Source: an uncultured Clostridia bacterium (GTDB lineage Bacteria; Bacillota; Clostridia; Oscillospirales; Acutalibacteraceae). Taken from it: a stretch of DNA of 64,000 nucleotides. Below, piece after piece: positions 15,635 to 26,190 of the stretch. Every line of letters starts with the position of its first letter. Within the stretch, counting starts at the first letter, position 1. The stretch spans positions 1 through 64,000 of the forward strand of contig CANPXK010000001.1 in assembly GCA_947585965.1 (NCBI GenBank). The letters run 5' to 3'. The notes under the pieces are model-generated. The model saw nothing but the letters and a program-made list of their open reading frames with translations, ran no database searches and was not told the origin of the DNA. Position numbers and translations under genes: made by a program.

Positions 15635-16693
15635 CTATTTTTGTATCAATCTCGGAAGGTCACGTACAATTTCCACCATAAACCAACCGGGAAGAGTTTT
15701 TCCCCCGTCATCAGAAACAACAAGCTGTGCCAGTTCAAAATTGATTGATGCAAGCTCCTTCATCAAAGCCTTTGCTCTGTGAGTAAGCAGCTGAGTGTTT
15801 CTGTCAATCTGCTCCTTATTCTGCGGCAGTTCAAGAATAAGTCTGTCACGGAATGACTGAGCCAGGAAGTATAAGACATCCCTGTCCTCAGGGGCAGAAG
15901 GCCAGCGGGCATCACCCTTTATAATATCCGACAGCAGGTTTTTGTTTCCGAGCTGCTTTGTATAGGCAACAAACATCCCCGCATGGGTGGGAGAAATGCA
16001 GCCGTAGGCAAGTGTCTTGAGCATGGGTGAGCCGGGGGTAAGACCCGTACCTTCAAATTCTTTTATAAGATCGCTGAGGGTGTGCCATGAACGCGGTGTA
16101 GAAAACGGTTCCTCGGTCTTGGGCGGCACAGAGAAAAGATGTTCGGGGCGGACAGTTATATAATCCGTTATCCAAGGATGCAGTCCTGCGTTGTATGCCC
16201 AGGAAAGCCATTGCTTTACATCAACCTTAAGCTGCACATGAAACATTCGATTCACCAGTGCCGAGGACATTGTTTTGACAATTGCATTATCCTGTGCCCT
16301 GTTTCCTGCACCGATAACAACACTTCCCTTGGGCAGATGATATTCCCCGATTCTGCGTTCGTATATCAGGCTGTAAAATGCTTTTTGTACTTCCTGTGAG
16401 CAGGCATTAAGTTCATCGAGAAACAACACATACGGTTCATTTCTTGCAATCATTTTCGGGGGCAAAAATTCGGATACATTGCCGTTTATTCTCGGAATGC
16501 CGATTATATCCTCAGGAGCAAGCTGACTGCCGAGGAGCGACACACATTCCATACCCACATCTATTGCAAACTGTTCCACCAGTGCGGATTTTCCGATCCC
16601 GGGTGCCCCCCAGATAAAAACAGGTCTTACGGGGGCAACGGTCAACAATATTTCCGACAATTCTTCCTGTGTTACTTGAACGGGTAAATTCAT
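15635..16693 (-). CDS. MoxR-like AAA+ ATPase
   Basis: FIWGAPGIGKSALVEQ Walker A; LFLDELNACSQEVQKAFYSL Walker B. Confidence 0.9.
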   Translation of the reverse strand: MNLPVQVTQEELSEILLTVAPVRPVFIWGAPGIGKSALVEQFAIDVGMECVSLLGSQLAPEDIIGIPRINGNVSEFLPPKMIARNEPYVLFLDELNACSQEVQKAFYSLIYERRIGEYHLPKGSVVIGAGNRAQDNAIVKTMSSALVNRMFHVQLKVDVKQWLSWAYNAGLHPWITDYITVRPEHLFSVPPKTEEPFSTPRSWHTLSDLIKEFEGTGLTPGSPMLKTLAYGCISPTHAGMFVAYTKQLGNKNLLSDIIKGDARWPSAPEDRDVLYFLAQSFRDRLILELPQNKEQIDRNTQLLTHRAKALMKELASINFELAQLVVSDDGGKTLPGWFMVEIVRDLPRLIQK

Positions 16694-16726
16694 ACGATCT
16701 CCTTTTTTATTTCATATTATTTCACA

Positions 16727-17722
16727 TTATTGTTTTGGTTTCTTTGTTTTTGCGGGTTTGTTTTCAGCCAGAGGGTTCGCCTTCAGACCTTCAATCACCT
16801 GTTCGTCAGCAACATGGGTATAGATTTGTGTAGTACCGAGATTTGAATGTCCTAAAATTGTCTGCAAAGTCCGGATGTCTACTCCGCCCTTCTGATACAT
16901 AAGCGTTGCCGCCGTATGCCTAAGCTTATGGGGAGAATATCCCTGACCGTCCAAACCTATTTTTTGGAGATTTCTGCTTAGAACATACTGCACTCCCTTG
17001 GGAGTAATACGGCATTTCTTACGGCTGATAAACAGGGCGTCCTTATCCTTTACTCCATCAACCGGTCTGACCTCAAGGTAATCATTCAGTGCCGATACGC
17101 ACGCATTATTAAGATACAGCACCCTTTCTTTATTTCCCTTGCCTCTGATTTTTAACATATGCTCACTGTTGATATCTGAGAGGTTTATTCCGCAAAGCTC
17201 TGAAATACGCATTCCGCAATTAAGAAAAAAAACCATCATGCAGTAATCACGTTCTTTATATTCTCCGTCTATAGCTTCAAGTAATTTCAGACTTTCCTCC
17301 AATGTCAGATATTTGGGCATTTTTTTCGGTTTTTTCGGAGAATCCAACGCTTCCGTAGGATTATATGTAAGCTTGTTGACCTTGACTGTAAGGTAACGGA
17401 AGAAATTTTTCAGACTTGAGGTTTTTCTTGCCCTTGTAACCGCCGAATTTTTCCTGTCATCCTGACAATAATTCAAAAAAAGCAGAATATCGGTAAATGT
17501 AATTGTTTTTATAAAATCTATGTTTACAGAGGATATATCAATATCATCCGATTCTGCATTTTCGGGTACTATTCCCCTCTCTTTCAGGATAAACCTGAAA
17601 AATGTTCTGAGATCCCTGTAATATTCGTCTACCGACAGTCCGGATCTTCCCCGTACATTGCCCATATATGCCAGAAATTCCTGTATAACAGGAGGGGCTT
17701 CCCTGAAATAATCCTGATTCAA
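16727..17722 (-). CDS. Tyrosine recombinase, Xer-like
   Basis: GMRISELCG, IRGKGNKERVLYL, HKLRHTAATLM, LGHSNLGTTQIYTHV catalytic motifs. Confidence 0.9.
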   Translation of the reverse strand: MNQDYFREAPPVIQEFLAYMGNVRGRSGLSVDEYYRDLRTFFRFILKERGIVPENAESDDIDISSVNIDFIKTITFTDILLFLNYCQDDRKNSAVTRARKTSSLKNFFRYLTVKVNKLTYNPTEALDSPKKPKKMPKYLTLEESLKLLEAIDGEYKERDYCMMVFFLNCGMRISELCGINLSDINSEHMLKIRGKGNKERVLYLNNACVSALNDYLEVRPVDGVKDKDALFISRKKCRITPKGVQYVLSRNLQKIGLDGQGYSPHKLRHTAATLMYQKGGVDIRTLQTILGHSNLGTTQIYTHVADEQVIEGLKANPLAENKPAKTKKPKQ

Positions 17723-17924
17723 TTTCTACTCCCTCTTTCATTATGAAAACTGTACTGTAAACATTATATCATAATTTTCCACCTTAAAAAACTGTATTTA
17801 AAAAAATATTAAACATCCCCCCTATCGCCCGACAACCCTATACTGCCTTTCAGGCGTGTAAGAAACATATCCTCTTACACGCCTGATTGATAGTTTTACT
17901 CCCGTACCGCATATATACAGCAAG

Positions 17925-18716
17925 TCAATAATAATTTTGATATAACATTTCAATTCTCGCCAATGTTTCTTCCGCCCACGAATATTCAAACATATATTCC
18001 CCGTTATACAGCATTTTTTCCTTCTTTGGATTCTCAAGGAACCTATAATAGTCGCAGTCTAACAAATCTTTTTTGATACAGCAGTAGCCGCGTCCGTTCA
18101 TAAACACATCCTTGATCCCCTTGGATCTGAAAAATGCGTTAACATCCATAACCGCTTTCCTGTAAAGACCTTTTACACGATCATCATACGGTCGTCCGTA
18201 CCAGAGCTTATCGGTCGCTTCTTCAAGGCTGACTCTTCCGCCGCATTTGTCTATGCATAATGCCAGAAGCTCCTTGGCTTTCTTATTGCGCAGCTCCATT
18301 CTTTCACCATCTACAAATAAATCAAACCTTCCGAATGTAACCGCCTTTAATCTATGTATTCTTTTTGAAAGCAACGAGAAATTATCAAATAAGTATTTCA
18401 TATCACTTTCAATATTCTTTGTATTTAAAAATCCGTCGCATCTGTATTTATATACATTAACTGATTCTTCATCTTTATTACCAATCAGATATATGACAGT
18501 TCCTATTTTATGAGATTTGATTTTTTCTACTATTTCAACAAAATCTCCATTTTCCAAAGAAACCATTGCCAGATGAATACGATCCCTTTCAAATCGTTTC
18601 AAAAATTCTTTTTTATCCGGGATACTTTCAGACTCAAGCTCCGAACAACCTTCAAAATATTTCAGTAAATTTTTACTGATTTTCATGTTTTTGCAATATA
18701 TCAAAGCTTTCATTTT
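17925..18716 (-). CDS. Transcriptional regulator with degenerate receiver-like N-terminus and winged-helix (SARP/OmpR-like) domain
   Basis: FGRFDLFVDGERMELRNKKAKELLALCIDKCGGRVSLEEATDKLWYG. Confidence 0.65.
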   Translation of the reverse strand, partial: KMKALIYCKNMKISKNLLKYFEGCSELESESIPDKKEFLKRFERDRIHLAMVSLENGDFVEIVEKIKSHKIGTVIYLIGNKDEESVNVYKYRCDGFLNTKNIESDMKYLFDNFSLLSKRIHRLKAVTFGRFDLFVDGERMELRNKKAKELLALCIDKCGGRVSLEEATDKLWYGRPYDDRVKGLYRKAVMDVNAFFRSKGIKDVFMNGRGYCCIKKDLLDCDYYRFLENPKKEKMLYNGEYMFEYSWAEETLARIEMLYQNYY

Positions 18717-19447
18717 TTTGCCTCCCCACATATCTGACTATATCTGTGATATTTTTTCTTCTTTTATACCTTAATTCTACAATAATTTACACCATTATAT
18801 GACTTTAAGTGTTACTGATGTGCTACTAATTTCAAACAAATTATATCATTATAAAAGTAATTATATTTCAGTTTTTGAATGAGGTTATATATTTGTGAAC
18901 TCAGCGATATATCTATTTTACAGACCTATTATGATATAATTCTATTTCTTGCTATTCATATTATATTATATCATAATTTTACTCACTAATCAAATGTCGT
19001 TCACTAAACACAAAAATGCGGATTTGTCCCGAGCGGTCGTATTTTGATACCGAGCGGCAAAAAAACATAATTAAATCATCAAAAATGAAAAAATATTCAT
19101 TTTTTTCATATAGTCCCGTATAAAATTTTACTTAGAAAATTGTAGAAAATTTATAATGTTTTTTGGACATATATAACAATAAACAGGTATAACTCCGAGA
19201 GTAAAAATGATTGAAGGTTTTATTGCATATACTATTATTTACAAATTATCACTTTAAATCTGCCGCGATTATACCTGAAAATAAATTCCGGATATGATAT
19301 CCGATACCTTTACAAAAAATACAAAGCGCCTTTTTTAAAAAAATATTTATAATTCCTTATTATCTATGAATATAGTGTTAATGCAAGATTTCTCCCGCCA
19401 ATGAATTTCGATGTGAAAATTCTGTCGGAAAGCATAAAAAAATAGTA

Positions 19448-19522
19448 TTGCAAATATGTAACCTCTATGATATAATACAAGATATAGCGTTCAGGCTATT
19501 AATATAATACATTATATAGCGG
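19448..19522 (+). promoter_or_regulatory. nrdDG promoter with tandem NrdR-box-like sites
   Basis: TTGCAA-17 bp-TATAAT; ATACAAGATATAGCGT (19475) and ATACATTATATAGCGG (19507), 32 bp apart. Confidence 0.65.
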
Positions 19523-19549
19523 TATAAGAATTAAAACGGAGATGATTAA

Positions 19550-21772
19550 ATGCGTATTATAAAGAGAAACGGCTCGGAGGAACCCTTCGATATTGAGAAA
19601 ATATCCAATGCGGTTCGCAAAGCAAATAACGCAACCGAGCACGGAAAAATTACAGATGAGCAAATAAAAGACATATCCGGTTATGTTGAATACAAATGCT
19701 CAAAATTGGACAGAGCCGTATCGGTGGAAGAAATTCAGGATATGGTTGAAGAACAGATTATGGCTAAAGGTGCATTCCAGCTCGCAAGGAATTATGTAAG
19801 GTACAGGTATAACCGTTCCCTTATCCGTTCCTCAAACACAACCGATAATAAAATCCTCAGCCTTATCGAATGTAACAATGAGGAGGCCAAGCAGGAAAAT
19901 TCCAACAAAAATCCTACGGTAAACAGTGTCCAGAGGGATTATATGGCAGGCGAAGTAAGCAAGGATCTGACGCGGAGAATACTTCTTCCTCAGGATATAG
20001 TTGAGGCACACGAAAAGGGTATAATTCATTTTCATGACGCCGACTATTTTGCCCAGCATATGCATAATTGCGATCTCGTAAATCTTGAGGATATGCTCCA
20101 AAACGGCACGGTTATAAGTGAAACGCTTATCGAGAAGCCGCACAGCTTTTCAACAGCCTGCAACATTGCAACACAGATTATAGCACAGGTTGCCAGCAAC
20201 CAATACGGCGGTCAGAGTATAAGCCTTACCCATCTCGCTCCGTTTGTACAGATATCCCGTGAAAAGATCAAAAGGGAATTTATGGCTGAAATTGAGATGA
20301 TGGGAACGGATATACCACAGGAGACCATTGATAATATTGTTGAAGAACGCCTGAAGAAAGAAATAACCAAGGGAGTACAGACAATACAATATCAGGTTGT
20401 AACACTGCTGACAACAAACGGACAGGCTCCCTTTGTTACCGTATTTATGTATCTGAATGAAGCAAAAGACGAAAGAGAGAAAAGGGATCTTGCTATGATA
20501 ATTGAGGAAACTCTTCGTCAGCGCTGCACAGGTGTCAAAAACGAGGCAGGCGTATGGATAACCCCCGCATTTCCAAAGCTTATTTACGTTCTTGAAGAGG
20601 ACAATATCCATGAAGGCGACCCCTATTATTACCTTACGGAACTTGCTGCTAAATGTACTGCAAAACGCATGGTTCCGGATTATATTTCTGAAAAGGTAAT
20701 GCTCAGAAATAAGATTGATAAAAACGGGGACGGTCACTGCTATACGTGTATGGGCTGTCGGAGTTTTCTTACCCCCTATGTGGATGAAAACGGAAAGCCG
20801 AAATATTACGGTCGTTTCAATCAGGGAGTTGTTACGGTAAATCTTGTCGATATCGGTCTTAGTGCAAATAAGAATATAGCCGATTTCTGGAAAATATTTG
20901 ATGAACGCATGGAACTTTGCCACCGTGCTTTGCGTTGCAGACACGAAAGGCTTAAGGGAACTCTTTCGGATGCCGCTCCGATTTTGTGGCAATACGGAGC
21001 AATATCAAGACTGAAGAAAGGTGAAACAATAGATAAGCTGCTTTATGGCGGCTACTCTACCTTGTCTCTCGGCTATGCAGGTTTGTGGGAATGTGTATAT
21101 AGCCTTATCGACAAGAAGCTTACCGATGAAGATGGAAAGCAGCTCGGTCTTGAGATAATGAGAAAACTCAATGAATATTGTGCAAAATGGAAGGCCGAGG
21201 AAAATATAGATTACAGCATATACGGCACGCCTCTTGAAAGCACAACATACAAATTCGCAAAATGTCTGCAAAAAAGATTCGGAGTCATAAAGGGTATAAC
21301 AGACAGGAATTATATAACGAACAGCTATCATGTTCATGTAACCGAAAAAATAAGTGCTTTTGATAAGCTTAAACTTGAATCCGAATTTCAGACGCTTTCC
21401 CCCGGCGGAGCAATCTCATACGTTGAGGTGCCTGATATGCAGCAGAATATTCCCGCCGTTATGCAGGTTATCAGGTTTATATATGATAACATTATGTATG
21501 CGGAGCTTAATACGAAGAGCGATTTCTGTCAGGTATGCGGTTACAACGGCGAAATTCAGATAGTCAAGGATGACAATGGCAAGCTTATATGGAAATGTCC
21601 AAGCTGTGGCAATACCGACCAGAATAAGATGAATGTCGCAAGAAGAACCTGCGGATATATAGGAACGCAATTCTGGAATCAAGGAAGGACCCAGGAAATC
21701 AAGGAAAGAGTTCTTCACCTCTCAAATTCCGTTCTTGCCGATAGACAAACGGTATCCTCGGAAGTAGTATAA
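19550..21772 (+). CDS. nrdD: Anaerobic ribonucleoside-triphosphate reductase
   Basis: ATP-cone N-terminus, CxxC C-terminal zinc motif and RRTCGYIGTQFWNQGRTQEI glycyl radical motif. Confidence 0.97.
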   Translation: MRIIKRNGSEEPFDIEKISNAVRKANNATEHGKITDEQIKDISGYVEYKCSKLDRAVSVEEIQDMVEEQIMAKGAFQLARNYVRYRYNRSLIRSSNTTDNKILSLIECNNEEAKQENSNKNPTVNSVQRDYMAGEVSKDLTRRILLPQDIVEAHEKGIIHFHDADYFAQHMHNCDLVNLEDMLQNGTVISETLIEKPHSFSTACNIATQIIAQVASNQYGGQSISLTHLAPFVQISREKIKREFMAEIEMMGTDIPQETIDNIVEERLKKEITKGVQTIQYQVVTLLTTNGQAPFVTVFMYLNEAKDEREKRDLAMIIEETLRQRCTGVKNEAGVWITPAFPKLIYVLEEDNIHEGDPYYYLTELAAKCTAKRMVPDYISEKVMLRNKIDKNGDGHCYTCMGCRSFLTPYVDENGKPKYYGRFNQGVVTVNLVDIGLSANKNIADFWKIFDERMELCHRALRCRHERLKGTLSDAAPILWQYGAISRLKKGETIDKLLYGGYSTLSLGYAGLWECVYSLIDKKLTDEDGKQLGLEIMRKLNEYCAKWKAEENIDYSIYGTPLESTTYKFAKCLQKRFGVIKGITDRNYITNSYHVHVTEKISAFDKLKLESEFQTLSPGGAISYVEVPDMQQNIPAVMQVIRFIYDNIMYAELNTKSDFCQVCGYNGEIQIVKDDNGKLIWKCPSCGNTDQNKMNVARRTCGYIGTQFWNQGRTQEIKERVLHLSNSVLADRQTVSSEVV

Positions 21773-21865
21773 AAAATCCGTAAAAATCCAACCCCCGATG
21801 CTTAATTGTATCGGGGGTGAATGTTGCGGATACAAGACACAAAGACCGGAGGCTGCAGTAATACT

Positions 21866-22393
21866 ATGTATATAGGAGAAATAATTACAACAGATTGTGC
21901 AAACGGCACGGGTATCAGGGTAAGTGTATTTGTTTCCGGATGTACTAACCACTGCAAGGGTTGCTTTCAACCTCAGACATGGAATTTTGAATACGGAGAA
22001 CAATATACACCTGAGCATGAGAATTATATTATGAGAGAATTGTCAAAGGAATATTATGACGGTCTGACCATATTGGGCGGAGAACCGTTTGAACCTTCAA
22101 ATCAACGGGGAATCATCGGGCTTATCAGAAGAGTCAGAACCGAATTGCCGGAGAGAAATATATGGATGTATACCGGCTTTACATACGAAAAGGACTTGGT
22201 TCCCGGCGGATGTCGTTATATAGAGTGTACGGATGAAATACTTGACAGCATAGATATACTTGTTGACGGACGGTTTGTTGAGGAGCTTCGTAATATTTCC
22301 CTCAATTTCAGAGGTTCGGAAAATCAACGGATAATTGATATGAATAAAACAAGAACAAGCGGGAATATTGTTTTATCCCCGCTTAATGACTGA
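21866..22393 (+). CDS. nrdG: Anaerobic ribonucleotide reductase activating protein (radical SAM)
   Basis: FVSGCTNHCKGCFQPQTW; follows nrdD. Confidence 0.93.
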   Translation: MYIGEIITTDCANGTGIRVSVFVSGCTNHCKGCFQPQTWNFEYGEQYTPEHENYIMRELSKEYYDGLTILGGEPFEPSNQRGIIGLIRRVRTELPERNIWMYTGFTYEKDLVPGGCRYIECTDEILDSIDILVDGRFVEELRNISLNFRGSENQRIIDMNKTRTSGNIVLSPLND

Positions 22394-23303
22394 CAGAAGA
22401 ATTATCCTTAATAATTACATTATTTTTTGAAGATTTTCTGTAGGTAAGCGGTGTACAGCCATACTTACGCCTGAACATACGATTATAATAGCTCTGCTCG
22501 GAAAATCCGCAGCATTGAGCTATCTGAGATAAAGGGTTGCTTGTTTCGGACAACATATAACAGCTTTCCTTCAGCCTGTAATCGGTCAGGAAGCTTATAG
22601 GCGATTGGGAAAGGTACTGCTGGAACATTTTACAGCATTTGCTCCTGCTTATATGTCCTGAAGCGGCAATCTGTTCCAAGGTTATTTTTTCAGAAAAATG
22701 CTCATATATGAATGTTATCATCTCTCTTTGAATTTCCAGATCCGAATCAGATAGTGATACGGTCACGGAATCCGGGATATTATAGTTATTGCATATCTTT
22801 CTGAAAAGCTTGCATACCAATGACAATACATCAAGCTCATAAAATTCCTGTTTTTCTTTGTACTCACATATAATCAAGTCTATAAGTTCAGAAATTTCCC
22901 TGTTTTCCTCACTGCCATTAAAATAAACATAAAAACGTATTCTTATATCCTTCAAAAAACGTTCAACTGCACTGTTCTTAGGCATTGCGGACAGAAATAT
23001 TCTCGGGTTTATCTGAACCGTCCGATAATGACAACCGTTATTTACGGTATGATTGAAATGAATTTGACGGGAGTTTATGTAAATTATATCACCGCTTCCG
23101 AGTTCGGTATCACATCCGTTTACTCTGCTTATCATCCTGCCGTCAAGCACCTGTAAAATTTCAATATCATCATGCCAATGAGCAAGCATTTTATCGCCCG
23201 GATATGGTGAAAATATGCCCTCCGCGATATGCACGGGAAAATCATAGGCGTTATAATCGGTATGGCATTTTCCTGAATTATCGTTCTGTAATGTTCTTTC
23301 CAT
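22383..23303 (-). CDS. AraC family regulator with cupin N-terminus
   Basis: C-terminal double HTH (ITLEQIAASGHISRSKCCKMFQ...IAQCCGFSEQSYYNRMFRRKYGCTPLTYR). Confidence 0.93.
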   Translation of the reverse strand: MERTLQNDNSGKCHTDYNAYDFPVHIAEGIFSPYPGDKMLAHWHDDIEILQVLDGRMISRVNGCDTELGSGDIIYINSRQIHFNHTVNNGCHYRTVQINPRIFLSAMPKNSAVERFLKDIRIRFYVYFNGSEENREISELIDLIICEYKEKQEFYELDVLSLVCKLFRKICNNYNIPDSVTVSLSDSDLEIQREMITFIYEHFSEKITLEQIAASGHISRSKCCKMFQQYLSQSPISFLTDYRLKESCYMLSETSNPLSQIAQCCGFSEQSYYNRMFRRKYGCTPLTYRKSSKNNVIIKDNSSVSH

Positions 23304-23410
23304 ATTGCACCTCTGAAATACGATAATACAAAATTTTCGCTAATATTATACTATATTTTCATAAAAAAATCTACTATAATACCAATAAAATTATACTATT
23401 GGAGGAAACA

Positions 23411-24061
23411 ATTATGAAATTTGTATGTCAGACCTGCGGTTTTGTGTATGAGGGTGTTAAGCCGGTTGAACAATGTCCGCAGTGTAAACAAACAGGAACA
23501 TTCAAGGCAGTTGAGGAGAAAAAGACGAATCCATATGCCGGAACACAAACCGAGAAAAACCTTGAGGCGGCTTTTGCCGGAGAATCACAGGCAAGAAATA
23601 AGTATACCTATTTTGCTTCGGTTGCTAAAAAAGAGGGCTACGAGCAGATTTCCGCACTTTTCCTTAAAACTGCCGATAACGAAAAGGAACACGCTAAAAT
23701 GTGGTTTAAAGAACTCAAAGGAATCGGTAATACGGCAGAAAATCTTGAAGCTGCCGCTGACGGTGAAAATTACGAATGGACAGATATGTATGAGGGTTTT
23801 GCTGTAACGGCTGAAAAGGAAGGCTTTCCTGAGCTTGCGGCAAAATTCCGTGCTGTCGGGGAAATAGAAAAGCACCATGAGGAGCGTTATCGTGCGCTGC
23901 TGAAAAATGTTGAAATGCAGCAGGTATTTGAAAAGAGCGAAGTAAAGGTATGGGAGTGCCGTAATTGCGGTCATATAGTAGTGGGAACGAAAGCTCCCGA
24001 GATATGCCCGGTTTGTGCACATCCGCAGAGCTATTTTGAAGTTCATGCAGAAAACTATTAA
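23411..24061 (+). CDS. rbr: Rubrerythrin
   Basis: ExxH di-iron motifs and C-terminal rubredoxin CxxC pairs. Confidence 0.95.
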   Translation: MMKFVCQTCGFVYEGVKPVEQCPQCKQTGTFKAVEEKKTNPYAGTQTEKNLEAAFAGESQARNKYTYFASVAKKEGYEQISALFLKTADNEKEHAKMWFKELKGIGNTAENLEAAADGENYEWTDMYEGFAVTAEKEGFPELAAKFRAVGEIEKHHEERYRALLKNVEMQQVFEKSEVKVWECRNCGHIVVGTKAPEICPVCAHPQSYFEVHAENY

Positions 24062-24074
24062 TAGTACCGCACAT

Positions 24075-24179
24075 ATGAAAAGAGAATCGGGAATATCAAG
24101 TTGCGGTCTTGCCTGCTGTCTGTGTTCAAAAAATAATGTATGCAGCGGATGTCATATTTTAGTGGCTGCAAAAAATTAA
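24075..24179 (+). pseudogene. 34-aa Cys-rich ORF, possible truncated DUF3795-like remnant
   Basis: MKRESGISSCGLACCLCSKNNVCSGCHILVAAKN*. Confidence 0.4.
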
Positions 24180-24280
24180 TAGAATTCATCATGACAGGCA
24201 AGTCGGAATCAACATAAAACATAATTAAAATGCGACATTCCCATAAAAAGGACTGCCGCATTTTTTTATTCAATATATTT

Positions 24281-25486
24281 TTACTCCGATGTATTTTCAG
24301 TGTTACTGTCTGTATCAGCCGCTTCATTATCCATAATTACTTTTCGAGATAGCTGTTCACCGTCAAAATGAATACCTATGCCGTTTACCTCTACTCCCTC
24401 ATCTGCCCGTATCATTATGTACTTTACTCCGTCAACTACCTTAGCGTCTACCATAAAGCTGAATTTCGGATCAACCTTAATTGAAACATATGAATTTTTA
24501 AGCTCAAACTGTTTCGGGTCAATGATATTCTGCGGCGGAATTTCAATCTTTTCTCCGAATCCGTTTACAAAATTTTCATCAAACGATGCCATTTCCTCAT
24601 CCTTGGCACCACAGGTTGTAAGAACACGCTTAACATCATTTTTATCAAGCATAAGAGGCTCCGGATCCTTGCTCTCCTTATGCTCTGTTATCATATCGGA
24701 TATCATACTATGTACAGACTGAACAAATCCCAGATTTCTGCTTTCCGAGGTGGAATCTGATACTACATTCCTGAACGCTTGTTTTTGCTCGGCAGCAGGC
24801 ATCTGTGCCTTTGCACCGAAAAGTGCTTCAACAACCTCGGCGTAATTTTCCTTTGTACTTCGTGTGTAAAATACCGCATTGTATATATTGGTTTTACGGT
24901 CATCAAAACACGGATACATAAATCCGATTTCAGGGGCGGAAACAGCTGACTCGGCTCCTATATTCCTGAAATTATTTTCGCCGGTGGAGAATCCGAGCGC
25001 TGCTCTTGTAATTTTTATCGGACATACGCTGCATATAAAATAGCGGAACATCTCTGTCGAATCCATAAGATCTTCATCGTTCTTGGAAAATGAAGGTACA
25101 TCATAACGGTCATAAGCAAGCAGTATCAGATAATTACCGTCCGTTACAAAGGATGATACTATTTTCTCATATAAAGCATTGAGCAGCTCCTCGTTGTCAA
25201 GCTCGCTTTCCCTTATGTCTGAAAGAAGCTTATATTCTTCCCCGCTCTCAACCTGGTCTGTTGTAAATTCAATATTCATAAGATTTCTTCCCATTGCTCC
25301 GGAAATACTTTTTTTCATCAGTTTAAGTACCCAATCCTGCTGTTCATCATTCAGCATATTAACAGGTAACTTGAATCGGGAAATAATTTCCTTCGCGGCA
25401 CTTACATAGCATCCCCGTATATAGGCAATATTACCTTTATCGGACTTGAAACGTTTTTTAATTTCAGCAAATTCTTTATCGGTCAT
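24281..25486 (-). CDS. DUF4317-like conserved protein
   Basis: MTDKEFAEIKKRFKSDKGNIAYIRGCYV... Confidence 0.7.
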   Translation of the reverse strand: MTDKEFAEIKKRFKSDKGNIAYIRGCYVSAAKEIISRFKLPVNMLNDEQQDWVLKLMKKSISGAMGRNLMNIEFTTDQVESGEEYKLLSDIRESELDNEELLNALYEKIVSSFVTDGNYLILLAYDRYDVPSFSKNDEDLMDSTEMFRYFICSVCPIKITRAALGFSTGENNFRNIGAESAVSAPEIGFMYPCFDDRKTNIYNAVFYTRSTKENYAEVVEALFGAKAQMPAAEQKQAFRNVVSDSTSESRNLGFVQSVHSMISDMITEHKESKDPEPLMLDKNDVKRVLTTCGAKDEEMASFDENFVNGFGEKIEIPPQNIIDPKQFELKNSYVSIKVDPKFSFMVDAKVVDGVKYIMIRADEGVEVNGIGIHFDGEQLSRKVIMDNEAADTDSNTENTSE

Positions 25487-25692
25487 AATTTTTATTCTCC
25501 TTAGTTACTTAAAATTGGTTTAAAGTGATAGGACAAACTCCCATGAATATTAATTATATCAGGAAAATGTTTATAAAACAATAATCATTTATATAATTTG
25601 TCATTTTTCTTATATTTATATCCTTTTTAACTGTTGCTTTTTATGTTTTTTCGTGCTATTATTATAGGGAGAAAGTATGAAGGTGGTGCACT

Positions 25693-26190
25693 GTGAATAC
25701 CGTCAAGCATTTTGAAATAATAAAAAAGTATGCACAGGATATTCTTGAGTCAAAAGGTATGGAAATAGAAAAGATCTGTGTCCAACACGGTACATTCAGC
25801 GTGTTCGACCATTCTCTGTTTGTAACGTCAATGTGCATAAGAATTTCAAAAAAATTCAAAATAAAGGTGAATGAGAGAGCATTGATCCGTGGTGCTCTGC
25901 TGCATGACTATTTTCTTTATGATTGGCATGAGCCTATAAAGCAAAACAGACTGCATGGCTTCAAGCATCCGAAAATTGCACTGGAGAATGCAATGAGGGA
26001 ATATACTCTTGGCAGAATAGAGCAGAATATGATTTTGCGTCATATGTTCCCGCTTACATTGAAACCCCCGAAATATCGTGAGGCGGTTATTTTATGTATT
26101 TCAGATAAGCTGTGTGCAACGTATGAAACTGTCGGAGGATTGAAAAACAGAATTGTCAGAAAATTTAGGAGAGTTGATACAAATGCCTGA
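25693..26190 (+). CDS. HD domain phosphohydrolase
   Basis: RGALLHDYFLYDWHEP, GFKHPKIALENA. Confidence 0.85.
   Translation: MNTVKHFEIIKKYAQDILESKGMEIEKICVQHGTFSVFDHSLFVTSMCIRISKKFKIKVNERALIRGALLHDYFLYDWHEPIKQNRLHGFKHPKIALENAMREYTLGRIEQNMILRHMFPLTLKPPKYREAVILCISDKLCATYETVGGLKNRIVRKFRRVDTNA

Noticed and set aside
19010-19070. CCGAGCGG direct repeat in the long AT-rich gap before nrdD
   Set aside because: Only two short copies, no promoter or gene context; insufficient evidence.
20150-20992. 280-aa minus-strand ORF inside nrdD
   Set aside because: Antisense shadow of nrdD; no RBS or recognisable motifs.
22383-22393. Overlapping convergent stops of nrdG and the AraC gene
   Set aside because: Common compact-genome arrangement; no evidence of special regulation.
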